A stretch of DNA of 50,700 bases. It comes from Pseudomonas syringae (GTDB taxonomy: Bacteria > Pseudomonadota > Gammaproteobacteria > Pseudomonadales > Pseudomonadaceae). The stretch's first letter is position 1; every line of letters starts with the position of its first letter. A model generated the notes under the pieces. The model was not told where the DNA came from. It was given only the letters and a program-made list of their open reading frames with translations, and ran no database searches. The position numbers and the translations under genes were made by a program. The stretch spans positions 1 through 50,700 of the forward strand of contig NZ_WKEQ01000036.1 of assembly GCF_021605415.1 (NCBI RefSeq), given 5' to 3'. This document shows, in pieces, positions 8,064-16,703 of this stretch.

Positions 8064-10388
8064 TTAGTTCATCCAGTCCTTGACCCAATCCATCACCGAC
8101 TCCGGGGATGCCGGGTTTACGCTCGCGCAACTGGCGCCGGGTGGAGGTTCGCTGCCGCGAATATACGGCATCTGAACCGCGCCAGGACAGTTGGCATCGG
8201 AACCTTGCCCGGTGCGCGAATCAACCCAGGCCTGCACGACGTTATCCGGTTGCGGCATATCCAGCGGCAGCGGATCGGCCTTGCGCATGAAACTGCTCCA
8301 GACCTGCAACGCGCCGGTGGCACCGGTAAACGGCGTCTTCCCGTTGTCGTCGCGACCGAGCCACACCACTGCCAGCAGATCCTGACTGAAACCGGCGAAC
8401 CAGCTATCGCGTGAATCGTTACTGGTACCGGTCTTGCCGGCCAGCGTCAGGTTTTTTGGCAGCACGTTATAAACCGAACTGCCCGTACCTTCACGCATGA
8501 CCCGCTGCATGGCGTTCTGGATCAGATAGATCGACGCCGGATCGAAACGCTGCTCGATCTGGAACGGATATCGCTTGAGCGGCTCGCCCTCGGCGGTCAG
8601 CACGCTACGGATCCCTCGCATCGGCGTGTTGAAGCCACCGTTGGCGAGGGTCTGGTACATGGTCGCCACTTCGATCGGCGTCATGCCGCCCGCACCGAGC
8701 AGCATCGACGGGAATGCAGGAAATTCGCGGCTCACGCCCAGACGCGCCACGGTCTTCAGCACATTCGGCACGCCAACGGCCAGGCCCAGACGCGACGTCG
8801 ACAGATTGTAGGAATGCGCCAACCCCTGATAAAGGAAGACCGTGCCGTGGGAGCGGCGATCGTAGTTCTGCGGCTTCCACACTTGACCGTCCGCCCCTTT
8901 GATCGATAGCGGATCGTCCGACAGCCAACTGGTCAGCGTGTACTGGCTCGGTTTCTCCAGCGCGGTCAAGTAAACCGCCGGTTTGATCAGCGAGCCGATC
9001 GGCCGCACCGCGTCCAGCGCCCGGTTGAAACCGGCAAAACTGGCCTGACGGCTGCCGATCATGGCCTGGACTTCGCCGGTTTCCGGATTGGTCACCACCA
9101 TGGCGGCTTCCACGTCGTCGGAACCCTTGCGGCCCGCCAGACGCTTGAAGGTGTCATTGACCGACGCCTCGGCTTTCATCTGTAGGATCGGATCGAAGCT
9201 GGTGAAAATCCGCAAGCCTTCTTCGGTCAAGTCTTCGTCGCGATAGTCTTCACGCAGCTGACGCTTGACCAGATCGATGAAGCCCGGGAAGGAACTGTCG
9301 GCCAACTTGCCGCGCGTGGTCACACCCAACGGCATCTTCTTCGCGGCGGCGACTTGCTCGGCCGTTGCAACGCCCTGCTGCTCAAGGACATCGAGCACCA
9401 GGTTACGCCGCTCGAGCGCACGCTCCGGGTTGCGACGCGGGTTGTAATAGGACGGCCCTTTGACCATGCCCACCAGCAGGGCGACCTGATGCAACTTCAG
9501 TTCGGACAAAGGCTGGCCGAAGAAGAACTGACTGGCCAGACCGAAACCATGCACCGCGCGCTGGCCGTCCTGACCGACAAACACTTCATTAAGGTAAGCC
9601 TCAAGGATTTCCGGCTTCTTGTAATGCAGTTCAAGCAGCATCGCCATCATGGCTTCAGTGAGTTTGCGGCTCAGGCTGCGTTCACTGGTCAGGTAGAAGT
9701 TCTTCACCAACTGCTGGGTCAGCGTACTGCCGCCCTGAGTCATTTTTCCACCAGACGTGTTGACCCAAACGGCACGGGCGATCGATTTCGGCGAAACGCC
9801 CCAGTGGCTGTAGAAATCCCGGTCTTCCACCGCGACCAGAGTTTCCAGCAAGTACGGCGGCACCTGATCGATCTTGATCAGGATGCGGTCTTCAAGATTC
9901 TTCGGGTAAATCCCCCCGATCATTAGCGGCTCCAGACGCACCACGGACAATTTCGAGCCGTTGCTCGCGGAAAGCTCTGCCACGTAATCGCCCGAAAAAC
10001 GTACACGCACCGATTGCGGCTTTTCCAGACCTTCATAGAACTGGAAGCCACGGGTATTCAGATCGACGGTGTTGCCGTTGACCGCTGCCGCGCCCGGGCC
10101 GTTGCTCACAGCTTCGCGGCGATAGCCCAAGGCATCGAGCTCGGTGAGAAAATCACCCTTGCTCAGCTTTTGTCCGACGAACAGCTCAAGCGGCCGCGCG
10201 TACACCTTGGCCGGGATCGTCCAGCGCTTGCCGGAGAATTTTTCCTGCACCACGGCATCGAGGTAAACGGCGAAGCCGGCCAGCACCACAAGGGCGACCA
10301 GGCTGAGTTTAAGGACCCAACTCATCCACGGGCGCAGGCCCTTGGACGGTGGCTTTTTGGGGGTACGGGGAGTTCGGGATCGAGTCAT
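8064..10388 (-). CDS. mrcB: Penicillin-binding protein 1b, bifunctional peptidoglycan synthase
   Basis: A class A PBP that polymerises lipid II and cross-links peptide stems. Order: short basic cytosolic tail; one membrane helix (~24-43); a UB2H-like domain (~60-150); the GT51 glycosyltransferase with catalytic Glu188 in VEDRDF and the GGSTLTQQL motif (219-227); then the transpeptidase with SxxK (Ser466-Lys469), SxN (Ser526-Asn528) and KTGT (652-655). All catalytic motifs are intact and 774 residues is the expected size. The frame ends in a Pro/Ser-rich tail. It heads the operon with the TPR lipoprotein and yqcC, and its ATG diverges from the kinase fusion gene across 118 bases. Confidence 0.97.
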   Translation of the reverse strand: MTRSRTPRTPKKPPSKGLRPWMSWVLKLSLVALVVLAGFAVYLDAVVQEKFSGKRWTIPAKVYARPLELFVGQKLSKGDFLTELDALGYRREAVSNGPGAAAVNGNTVDLNTRGFQFYEGLEKPQSVRVRFSGDYVAELSASNGSKLSVVRLEPLMIGGIYPKNLEDRILIKIDQVPPYLLETLVAVEDRDFYSHWGVSPKSIARAVWVNTSGGKMTQGGSTLTQQLVKNFYLTSERSLSRKLTEAMMAMLLELHYKKPEILEAYLNEVFVGQDGQRAVHGFGLASQFFFGQPLSELKLHQVALLVGMVKGPSYYNPRRNPERALERRNLVLDVLEQQGVATAEQVAAAKKMPLGVTTRGKLADSSFPGFIDLVKRQLREDYRDEDLTEEGLRIFTSFDPILQMKAEASVNDTFKRLAGRKGSDDVEAAMVVTNPETGEVQAMIGSRQASFAGFNRALDAVRPIGSLIKPAVYLTALEKPSQYTLTSWLSDDPLSIKGADGQVWKPQNYDRRSHGTVFLYQGLAHSYNLSTSRLGLAVGVPNVLKTVARLGVSREFPAFPSMLLGAGGMTPIEVATMYQTLANGGFNTPMRGIRSVLTAEGEPLKRYPFQIEQRFDPASIYLIQNAMQRVMREGTGSSVYNVLPKNLTLAGKTGTSNDSRDSWFAGFSQDLLAVVWLGRDDNGKTPFTGATGALQVWSSFMRKADPLPLDMPQPDNVVQAWVDSRTGQGSDANCPGAVQMPYIRGSEPPPGASCASVNPASPESVMDWVKDWMN

Positions 10389-10506
10389 GGCGGCGGATTA
10401 TACGCACTTTATAAATCCTCGACAGACGCGCTCCGAGGTTTGCGTCAGGCGGGCGAGCGGCCATAATGGCCGCCATCAATTCGCCCCAGACTCTGAAGGA
10501 TCGCCC

Positions 10507-12063
10507 GTGAGCCAGTCACTGATCGCTGCCCTGCAAAACCCGGCCCTCTACCCGCACCCTGTCGATGGGTTCCAGGTCATCGAAACCCATATCTCTTGGG
10601 TGCTGCTCACTGGGCCCTTTGCTTATAAAGTGAAGAAACCGGTGAATTTCGGTTTTCTCGACTTCACCACCCTCGACGCACGTGAACATTTTTGTGGCGA
10701 AGAGCTGCGCCTTAACAAGCGCCTGACGGATGACCTGTACCTGGAAGTCCTGCCGGTCACCGGCAGCGTCGAAGCGCCACAGATTGGCGGTGATGGCCCG
10801 GCCATCGAATACGTGCTGAAAATGCGCCAGTTCCCACAGAGCGGTTTGCTCAGCACCCTGCAAGCCAATGGTGAGCTGACCACCCGGCACATCGACGAAA
10901 TGGCCGAACAAATCGCCCACTTCCACCTCAATGCGCCGAAAGTACCCGCCGAACACCCTGCCGGCACGCCGGACAGTGTCATGGCGCCGGTGCGCCAGAA
11001 CTTCGAACAGATCCTGCCGTTCCTCAGCGACAAAAACGATTTGCTACAACTCGAAGCCCTGCAAGCCTGGGCTGAAAGCAGCTTCGAACGCCTCAAGCCG
11101 CTTTTTACTCAGCGCAAGGCCGAGGGGTTCACCCGTGAATGCCACGGTGACATCCACCTGGGCAACGCCACGCTGATCGATGGCAAGGTCGTGATCTTCG
11201 ACTGCATCGAGTTCAACGAACCGTTCCGCTTCACCGACGTGTACGCCGACACCGGTTTCCTCGCGATGGATCTGGAAGACCGTGGCCTGAAGTCCCTGGC
11301 CCGTCGCTTCGTCAGCCAATATCTGGAACTGACCGGCGACTACCAGGGCCTCGAAGTCCTGAACTTCTATAAGGCTTACCGTGCGATGGTTCGCGCCAAG
11401 GTCGCACTGTTCAGCATGCCGGCCGAAGCCACCCCGGTGCAGCGCGCCACCACGCTGCGCCAGTACCGCAACTACGCGAACCTGGCGGAAAGCTACAGCA
11501 CCATTCCGTCGCGTTTCATGGCCATCACCCACGGCGTATCGGCCGTCGGCAAGAGCCACGTCGCCATGCGTCTGGTCGAAGCACTCGGTGCCGTGCGCCT
11601 GCGTTCCGATATCGAGCGCAAGCGCTTGTTCGGCGAGCAAACCGTGGCCAACGCCCCACAGGCCGGCATTTACAGCGCCGACGCCAGCACCGCCACCTAT
11701 GCGCACCTGCATGACATTGCCGCGACCATTCTGCGTGCCGGTTTCCCGGTGGTCATTGATGCGACTTACCTCAAGCGCGAGCAGCGTGACAACGCTGCGA
11801 AGGTCGCCGAAGACACGGGCACACCTTTCCTGATTCTTGACTGCAATGCGCCACAAGCCGTGATCGAAAGCTGGCTGGCGCTGCGTCAGGCAGATAAAAA
11901 GGATCCGTCCGACGCTAATCTGGCCGTGATCGAAGCGCAACAAGCCACTCGCGAAGCACTGACGCCGGAAGAGATTCTGCGCAGCAAGCGTGTTCAGACC
12001 AACGAGTCCGGGACGCTGGACACCGTCGTCGCCCAGATTCGCCAGCGCCTGCCGGGCCTGTAA
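10507..12063 (+). CDS. Fusion of an aminoglycoside-phosphotransferase-like domain and a P-loop (AAA_33) kinase, GTG start
   Basis: A 518-residue two-domain protein. The N-terminal ~330 residues resemble the APH/choline-kinase fold, with the catalytic loop HGDIHLGN and the following metal-binding IFD. The C-terminal ~170 residues form a P-loop kinase with Walker A GVSAVGKS and a DATYLKREQR segment, like small-molecule or polynucleotide kinases. Both ATP sites look intact, but the substrate is unknown. The GTG at 10507 is chosen because GAAGGA lies 7 bases upstream and the protein then begins MSQSLIAALQ. This fused family is widespread in Pseudomonas and usually annotated only as AAA family ATPase; antibiotic modification should not be inferred from the name. 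Confidence 0.85.
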   Translation: MSQSLIAALQNPALYPHPVDGFQVIETHISWVLLTGPFAYKVKKPVNFGFLDFTTLDAREHFCGEELRLNKRLTDDLYLEVLPVTGSVEAPQIGGDGPAIEYVLKMRQFPQSGLLSTLQANGELTTRHIDEMAEQIAHFHLNAPKVPAEHPAGTPDSVMAPVRQNFEQILPFLSDKNDLLQLEALQAWAESSFERLKPLFTQRKAEGFTRECHGDIHLGNATLIDGKVVIFDCIEFNEPFRFTDVYADTGFLAMDLEDRGLKSLARRFVSQYLELTGDYQGLEVLNFYKAYRAMVRAKVALFSMPAEATPVQRATTLRQYRNYANLAESYSTIPSRFMAITHGVSAVGKSHVAMRLVEALGAVRLRSDIERKRLFGEQTVANAPQAGIYSADASTATYAHLHDIAATILRAGFPVVIDATYLKREQRDNAAKVAEDTGTPFLILDCNAPQAVIESWLALRQADKKDPSDANLAVIEAQQATREALTPEEILRSKRVQTNESGTLDTVVAQIRQRLPGL

Positions 12064-12154
12064 GAAACTATTTCAGCCGTGAAGCGCTCGCCCGCTTCAC
12101 GGCTGCCAAATAGTGGCACTATACTGGCGTCATAAAACCAACAGGTGATCTGAC

Positions 12155-12499
12155 ATGAGCCAGCCGAAACTTCTCGACACCCCGCTGTATGCCCTGCTTC
12201 ACAAGGACGACGTCAAAGGCTTCAACAATGAGCGCCCGAACGTCGGCTCTATCGACATGGTCGGCGGCGACTTTCGCGGGCTCGACCTGCGCGAGTTGAA
12301 CGCCAACGGCGTGGATTTCCGTGATGCCTATTTCCGGTCCGCCGATTTGCGCGGCATCGACTTCCGCCAAGCGTTGCTGGAAGGCGCCAGCCTCGCCCAT
12401 GCGCAGATTTCCGGGGCGTACTTCCCGCCGGAGCTGAGCGCTGACGAAATCCTCATGTCGATGAATTTCGGTACACGCCTGCGCTATCGGACCCGCTAA
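12155..12499 (+). CDS. Pentapeptide-repeat protein
   Basis: 114 residues. After ~35 non-repetitive residues come about nine pentapeptide units of the A(D/N)Lxx type (e.g. DFRGL, DLREL, DFRDA, DLRGI, DFRQA, SLAHA), which build a right-handed quadrilateral beta-helix. A short C-terminal tail (PPELSADEIL) follows. With so few repeats it is much smaller than the gyrase-protecting Qnr or MfpA proteins, and no target can be named. It stands alone downstream of the kinase fusion. A hairpin follows the stop. Confidence 0.85.
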   Translation: MSQPKLLDTPLYALLHKDDVKGFNNERPNVGSIDMVGGDFRGLDLRELNANGVDFRDAYFRSADLRGIDFRQALLEGASLAHAQISGAYFPPELSADEILMSMNFGTRLRYRTR

Positions 12500-12519
12500 A
12501 CGCCAACATTGCCTGACCT

Positions 12520-12546
12520 GTCCAGCGCCCCTGCCTTGCGCTGGAC
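12520..12546 (+). terminator. Stem-loop after the pentapeptide gene
   Basis: A perfect 9-bp stem (GTCCAGCGC at 12520-12528, GCGCTGGAC at 12538-12546) with a 9-base loop, 20 bases past the stop. There is no U-run directly after it; a TTTTTT lies about 14 bases further on. It may terminate or protect the 3' end. Confidence 0.4.
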
Positions 12547-12717
12547 TGCCTGCTGCGTGGTTTTTTCCCACATCTCGTCGCCCTTCCTTCCTGCCGATCT
12601 AGCGCATGCTTAGAAGCATTTGCGACTAATCCGATCAAAGAATCACGCTTTTCCTACTGATGGCTACACTCCTGAGAAGCTCGTCCACGCACCATTCGGC
12701 CGTCGCAAGGAGGCTTG

Positions 12718-12990
12718 ATGAATGATGAACTGCAACACCTGAAAAATCTTGGCAAGACGTCGGCGCAGTGGCTGCATGCCGTGGGTATTCACAGCGCCTC
12801 GGACTTGCGTCGCCTGGGCGCCGTAGACGCGTATCGGGCAGTGCGCACCCGTGGGTTTAGGGCGTCGAAGGTGTTGTTGTATGCGATCGAGGGCGCATTG
12901 ATGGATGTGCACTGGAATGACATTCCCGCCGAACGTAAGGACGCCCTTAACAAACAGTTGGAAGCCATTTCCTCTCGCCACAAAAATTGA
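12718..12990 (+). CDS. TfoX C-terminal-domain-like small protein
   Basis: 90 residues that match the stand-alone TfoX/Sxy C-terminal domain (HLKNLGKTSAQWLHAVGI, then LRRLGAVDAYRAVR), a helix-hairpin-helix-like helical fold. The TfoX N-terminal domain is absent. The full-length relatives regulate competence; what the short form does is unknown. The ATG at 12718 follows AAGGAGG by only 4 bases; a TTG one codon earlier gives even less spacing. It lies 16 bases before the CbpA-like gene and is probably cotranscribed with it. Confidence 0.8.
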   Translation: MNDELQHLKNLGKTSAQWLHAVGIHSASDLRRLGAVDAYRAVRTRGFRASKVLLYAIEGALMDVHWNDIPAERKDALNKQLEAISSRHKN

Positions 12991-13006
12991 ACAGGCATAG
13001 ATCGCC

Positions 13007-13786
13007 ATGTACCTGCTCGGAGAACAACCGGCGCATGCCGAAACGTTGATCAATCATTTGCAATGCCTTCCAGCGCAATGGCTGGAAGGCTTTGCACCTT
13101 GCGGACCCGCGTTAGCGTTATCTGAAACCCATGACTTGCAGGCCCAACTGCCCGACGATCAAGTGTTCCTGTTGTCGGAGGGATTGATCCACGGCTGGAT
13201 GGGTGGGCGTGCCTTGTTCTACTGGCACCAGGGCGATCTGATCGGTTTGCAACAGGGACAGGCATGGACAGAGTGCCGTTTGAGCAGCGAGGGGCCGGTG
13301 CGTTTGACCCCGTATAAGCGAACGGAATTGTTTCAATATATTTATCAGGATCCGTTACGTGCCGAATCCTTCGTTCGTTACCTGACTGGTCAGCAGGCGC
13401 TACTCGCTCACGCCATTGCCGAGTTGAAACCCCGGGAGTTTCGCAGCACCAATGGCTTTAAACGTGTAGAGGCTGGCGACGTGTTGATCCAGCAAGGTGA
13501 CACGGCCGACCACGTTTTTGTGATTATCGAAGGTCATGCCGAAGCATTCGTCGATGGGCGCAAGGTCGGTGACGTGCCGAAGGATGAAATCTTCGGCGCC
13601 ATGGCGGTGTTCACGGGTGAACCGCACAATGCCACGGTGATTGCCCGCGAGGCGATTACGATCATGCTGATCCCTGGCGATCAGTTCCTGAGCCTGACAC
13701 GCACTCATCCAAAAATCGCTCACAGCCTGATTGAAGGCATGGCCCGGCGTATTGGCCAACTGAATAAACAACTTACGCAGCGCTGA
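13007..13786 (+). CDS. cbpA: Cyclic-nucleotide-binding-domain protein, CbpA-like, with altered ligand residues
   Basis: 259 residues. The C-terminal ~110 residues (~150-255) form a cyclic-nucleotide-binding beta-barrel (VFVIIEGHAEAFVDG...FGAMAVFTGEP...). The N-terminal half is less conserved and may be a degenerate sensor module; there is no helix-turn-helix. In P. aeruginosa the protein at this place is the cAMP-binding protein CbpA. Here the phosphate-binding cassette reads FGA instead of FGE (Ala198 for Glu) and PHNATV instead of PRxATV (His207 for Arg), so the two classic cAMP contacts are missing. It is followed by the PrrF RNA. The symbol rests on position and domain. Confidence 0.75.
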   Translation: MYLLGEQPAHAETLINHLQCLPAQWLEGFAPCGPALALSETHDLQAQLPDDQVFLLSEGLIHGWMGGRALFYWHQGDLIGLQQGQAWTECRLSSEGPVRLTPYKRTELFQYIYQDPLRAESFVRYLTGQQALLAHAIAELKPREFRSTNGFKRVEAGDVLIQQGDTADHVFVIIEGHAEAFVDGRKVGDVPKDEIFGAMAVFTGEPHNATVIAREAITIMLIPGDQFLSLTRTHPKIAHSLIEGMARRIGQLNKQLTQR

Positions 13787-13856
13787 GCTTGCCCAATGTT
13801 TACGGGGCATTCTCGCCATGTGCCAGAACTAATTCCGGCAAATGAGAAATCAGCTG

Positions 13857-13889
13857 TTGACTCGGTAATGAGAATCGCTATGATTATCA
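13857..13889 (+). promoter_or_regulatory. PrrF promoter with overlapping Fur box
   Basis: A -35 TTGACT (13857-13862) and a -10 TATGAT (13879-13884) are 16 bases apart. Over the -10 lie two staggered Fur half-site patterns: TGAGAAT (13869-13875) and ATTATCA (13883-13889), matching six and seven of seven positions of the TGATAATnATTATCA model. Fur-Fe would block the promoter, so transcription is expected in iron starvation. Confidence 0.8.
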
Positions 13890-13890
13890 C

Positions 13891-14003
13891 AACTGGTCGC
13901 GAGATCAGTCGATTTTCTGAAAAGCCCTTGGTTCGGACTCTCAGATTATCTCCTCATCAGGCTAATCACGGTTATTTGACCCGGCTCTTGCCGGGTCTTT
14001 TTT
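13891..14003 (+). ncRNA. prrF: PrrF iron-responsive small RNA
   Basis: About 113 nt, starting at AACTGGTCGCGAG just after the Fur-covered promoter. The conserved antisense core is present (CAGATTATCTCCTCATCAG then GCTAATCACGG at ~13942-13971), the part known in Pseudomonas to pair with sodB and other iron-protein mRNAs. It ends in a strong terminator. The place between cbpA and phuW is the same as for prrF1-prrF2 in P. aeruginosa, but only one copy is present here. Sequence, promoter, terminator and position agree, so the call is firm; exact ends are estimated. Confidence 0.93.
13978..14003 (+). terminator. PrrF rho-independent terminator
   Basis: GACCCGGC (13978-13985), loop TCTT, GCCGGGTC (13990-13997), then six T (13998-14003). 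It lies 25 bases from the phuW stop codon on the other strand. Confidence 0.92.
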
Positions 14004-14028
14004 GCCTGTGGAAAAGCGGGCGTCGCTG

Positions 14029-14880
14029 TCACGACTTGCCGAACTGTTTGCGCATTTGCGCGCAGTAGTCCTGCGGCGGCGTGGCCGCTGTGTACCAGAC
14101 GTAATCGGCCATGGCCGACGTGACTTCGCTGCCCTCCTCTGCCAACAACAGAACCGTCGGCGCCCGTGACGCGCCTAGATCAAGTAGATGCAGCGGCACG
14201 CCAACATCCTTGCGCGCATGCCAGACACCGGCGAATAACAGCGACGGCTCAGGCGCCGCGAGCAGACGCTCGGCCATGCGCCGGTCGCGCTGTTGTTGCA
14301 CAGCGAGCATCGCGGGCATTTGCGATTCAGGGAGCAACCCACAGTGGGACTCGGCGATTTGCTTGAGCAATTCGGCTTTCACTGTCGACGCATTGCTGCG
14401 CGCACCGCTCAGCGTCGGCGGCGTGCCATACAGCGCACGAATCTCCGGGTTATCAAGATTGGCCGCCAGCAACGGATAGTTCTGAATCAGGGCAAAGCGC
14501 ACAATCGGGCCATAAAGATTCCAGTCCCAGCCATCCTGCCAATCGAGCGCAACGGGCAGATCGCCAGGCAATGGGCCTTGGTGCGCCGCATTCACCCGCG
14601 CCTGTTGATCCGGCGTCAGCATTTCCAACAGCAGGCTGCCTTGCGTTCGCCGCTCGCCCAGAGCCTGCAACAGCCACAGTTGCACTGCGTGGTGATCGGC
14701 ATTGTCATGCTGCTCGCCGACAATCACTTGAGCAGGCATGGCCAACTGCTCCAACAATTCCTGTGCGCTGATGACCTCACCGCTGCGCAGATCGCGGATG
14801 TCTCCATTGACGGGAGGTGGCGGCGCGACATGTGAGCAGCCGCCAAGCAATAACACCACCAGCAGAAAGATCCCACGCAT
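14029..14880 (-). CDS. phuW: ChaN-family haem-binding lipoprotein, PhuW-like
   Basis: 283 residues. The signal peptide ends in LLGGC (Cys15), so it is a lipoprotein. The mature part is a ChaN domain (EreA/ChaN-like, with the segment VIVGEQHDNADHH near the start). ChaN of Campylobacter is an iron-regulated outer-membrane lipoprotein that binds two haems between monomers. It is the last gene of phuT-U-V-W, 21 bases after phuV, so a role in haem handling fits. The stop faces the PrrF terminator. Confidence 0.88.
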   Translation of the reverse strand: MRGIFLLVVLLLGGCSHVAPPPPVNGDIRDLRSGEVISAQELLEQLAMPAQVIVGEQHDNADHHAVQLWLLQALGERRTQGSLLLEMLTPDQQARVNAAHQGPLPGDLPVALDWQDGWDWNLYGPIVRFALIQNYPLLAANLDNPEIRALYGTPPTLSGARSNASTVKAELLKQIAESHCGLLPESQMPAMLAVQQQRDRRMAERLLAAPEPSLLFAGVWHARKDVGVPLHLLDLGASRAPTVLLLAEEGSEVTSAMADYVWYTAATPPQDYCAQMRKQFGKS

Positions 14881-14901
14881 GCCTTCACCTCGATGACGTA
14901 C

Positions 14902-15669
14902 TCAGCGGGCGATGATCAACGGATGCCCACGCTCCGGGTGCGGCTGCACCAATACTTCCAGACCAAACACCGCTTTGAGCGGTTCCGGACGCAGAACCTG
15001 CTGCGGCGTGTCCAGCGCCACCGGGCGCCCGCCTTCCAGCAGCAACAAGCGATCACAATAGCGCGCTGCCAGGTTCAGATCATGCAGGATCACCAGCACC
15101 GCCGCACCGCGATCGGCAAACTCGCGCACCGCTTGCAGGGTCGTGTGCTGATGCAGCGGATCAAGCATCGACGTCGGTTCATCGAGCAACAACGTCTGTC
15201 CGGCTGCGCCCGGCCATAACTGCGCCAGCACCCGCGCCAGATGCACGCGCTGACGCTCGCCACCGGACAGCGCCAGATAACTGCGGCCCAAGAGGTGCCT
15301 GGCGTCCGCAGCTTGCAGCGCGGCGGCGATAATTTCGTCATCGCGTACCCGACCGCTCTGATAAGGCAAGCGCCCCATGCCGACGACTTCTTCGACCCGA
15401 AAGGCAAAATCGAGCGTCGAGACCTGCGGCAACACCGCCAGTCGCCGGGCCCGCTCACTGCCACTCCAGTGGCTCAAGTCTTTGCCGTCGAGCAAAACTC
15501 CGCCGTCGTCGGCTGCCAGCTCACCGCACAACGCCCCAAGCAAGGTGCTCTTGCCGGCGCCGTTAGGCCCCAGCACGCCAAGCACTTCGCCGGCCTCTAG
15601 TTGCAGGGTGACATCGCTCAACACGGTCTTGCGTCCGCGGCGTATGTGCAAACTGTACGCAGACAACAT
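14902..15669 (-). CDS. phuV: Haem ABC transporter ATP-binding protein
   Basis: 255 residues; the ATPase that drives haem from the periplasm across the inner membrane with PhuU. Walker A GPNGAGKST is at 34-42, the signature LSGGERQR is near 143, Walker B LLLDEPTSMLD follows, and an H-loop His lies in VILHDLNLA. All needed motifs are intact. Its ATG overlaps the phuU stop (TGATG), so synthesis is coupled to the permease. Also known as HmuV/HemV. Confidence 0.95.
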   Translation of the reverse strand: MLSAYSLHIRRGRKTVLSDVTLQLEAGEVLGVLGPNGAGKSTLLGALCGELAADDGGVLLDGKDLSHWSGSERARRLAVLPQVSTLDFAFRVEEVVGMGRLPYQSGRVRDDEIIAAALQAADARHLLGRSYLALSGGERQRVHLARVLAQLWPGAAGQTLLLDEPTSMLDPLHQHTTLQAVREFADRGAAVLVILHDLNLAARYCDRLLLLEGGRPVALDTPQQVLRPEPLKAVFGLEVLVQPHPERGHPLIIAR

Positions 15670-16703
15670 CAGGCACGGCCCCGCAATAACAGGTAAAGAA
15701 AGAACGGCGCACCGATGAACGCGGTGACGATGCCGATGGGCAATTCTGCCGGTGCCAACGCGAGACGCGCCACCAGATCGGCCAGGAGCAACAAACTTGC
15801 GCCGGCCAACACCGAGGCGGGTAACAACGTGCGGTGATCGGGACCGGACAGCAAGCGCACCAGGTGCGGCACCACCAACCCGACAAATCCGATCATCCCC
15901 GCCGCCGCCACTGCGGCACCGACACCAAGCGCGGTACAGAACACCAGTTCACGCTTGAGCCGCTCGACATCGATGCCCAGATGCCCGGCTTCCGACTCGC
16001 CAAGCAGCAAGGCATTCAACGCCTTGGCTCGTCGCGGCAACCAAAGAGCTACGCCCACGCTGATCAACAGCAATGGCCACAATCGTGAATAACTGGCGCC
16101 ATTGAGACTGCCGAGATTCCAGAACGTCAGCGTGCGCAAAGTCGCGTCATCAGCCAGATAAGTGAACAGCCCGACCGCCGAACCGGCCAGCGCCGTCAGG
16201 GCAATACCGGCCAGCAACATGGTCGCCACGTTGGTCTGACCGTTGCGCCGCCCCAGCCGATAAACCAGCGCCGTTACCCCGAGCCCGCCGAGAAACGCAC
16301 ACACCGACAACAGATACGGCCCGAACCACTCAGGCAACCCACCAAAGAACGAGCCGCCAACAATCGCCACCGCCGCCCCGAGCGCCGCGCCACTGGACAC
16401 GCCGACCAGACCCGGATCGGCCAATGGATTGCGAAACAGTCCTTGCATCGCCACGCCGGACAAGGCCAGCACACCACCCACCGCCAGCCCTAGCAAGGTA
16501 CGCGGCAGGCGGATCTGCCCGAGGATCAACTCCGCTTGTTCCAATCCCTGCGGAGCAATCGGCACGCCGATCAGGCGCAATGCCGCGCGCAAGGTATCGA
16601 ACAGCGGCAGACTGACCGGCCCCAACGCCAGCGACAACCAAATCGCCAGCAAACACAGCAGGATCAGGCCAATAAACAAGCTGCGCGGTTTGACCAGAGT
16701 CAT
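15669..16703 (-). CDS. phuU: Haem ABC transporter permease (FecCD family)
   Basis: 344 residues with about ten hydrophobic segments, a FecCD/BtuC-type permease that forms the inner-membrane channel with two PhuV subunits. Family landmarks are LPRTLLGLAVGGVLALSG in the N-terminal half and GxIGFVGLVVPHLVR (the cytosolic coupling helix) near residue 265. It overlaps phuT upstream by 4 bases (ATGA) and phuV downstream by one, so the three genes are tightly coupled. Also called HmuU/HemU. Confidence 0.95.
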   Translation of the reverse strand: MTLVKPRSLFIGLILLCLLAIWLSLALGPVSLPLFDTLRAALRLIGVPIAPQGLEQAELILGQIRLPRTLLGLAVGGVLALSGVAMQGLFRNPLADPGLVGVSSGAALGAAVAIVGGSFFGGLPEWFGPYLLSVCAFLGGLGVTALVYRLGRRNGQTNVATMLLAGIALTALAGSAVGLFTYLADDATLRTLTFWNLGSLNGASYSRLWPLLLISVGVALWLPRRAKALNALLLGESEAGHLGIDVERLKRELVFCTALGVGAAVAAAGMIGFVGLVVPHLVRLLSGPDHRTLLPASVLAGASLLLLADLVARLALAPAELPIGIVTAFIGAPFFLYLLLRGRA

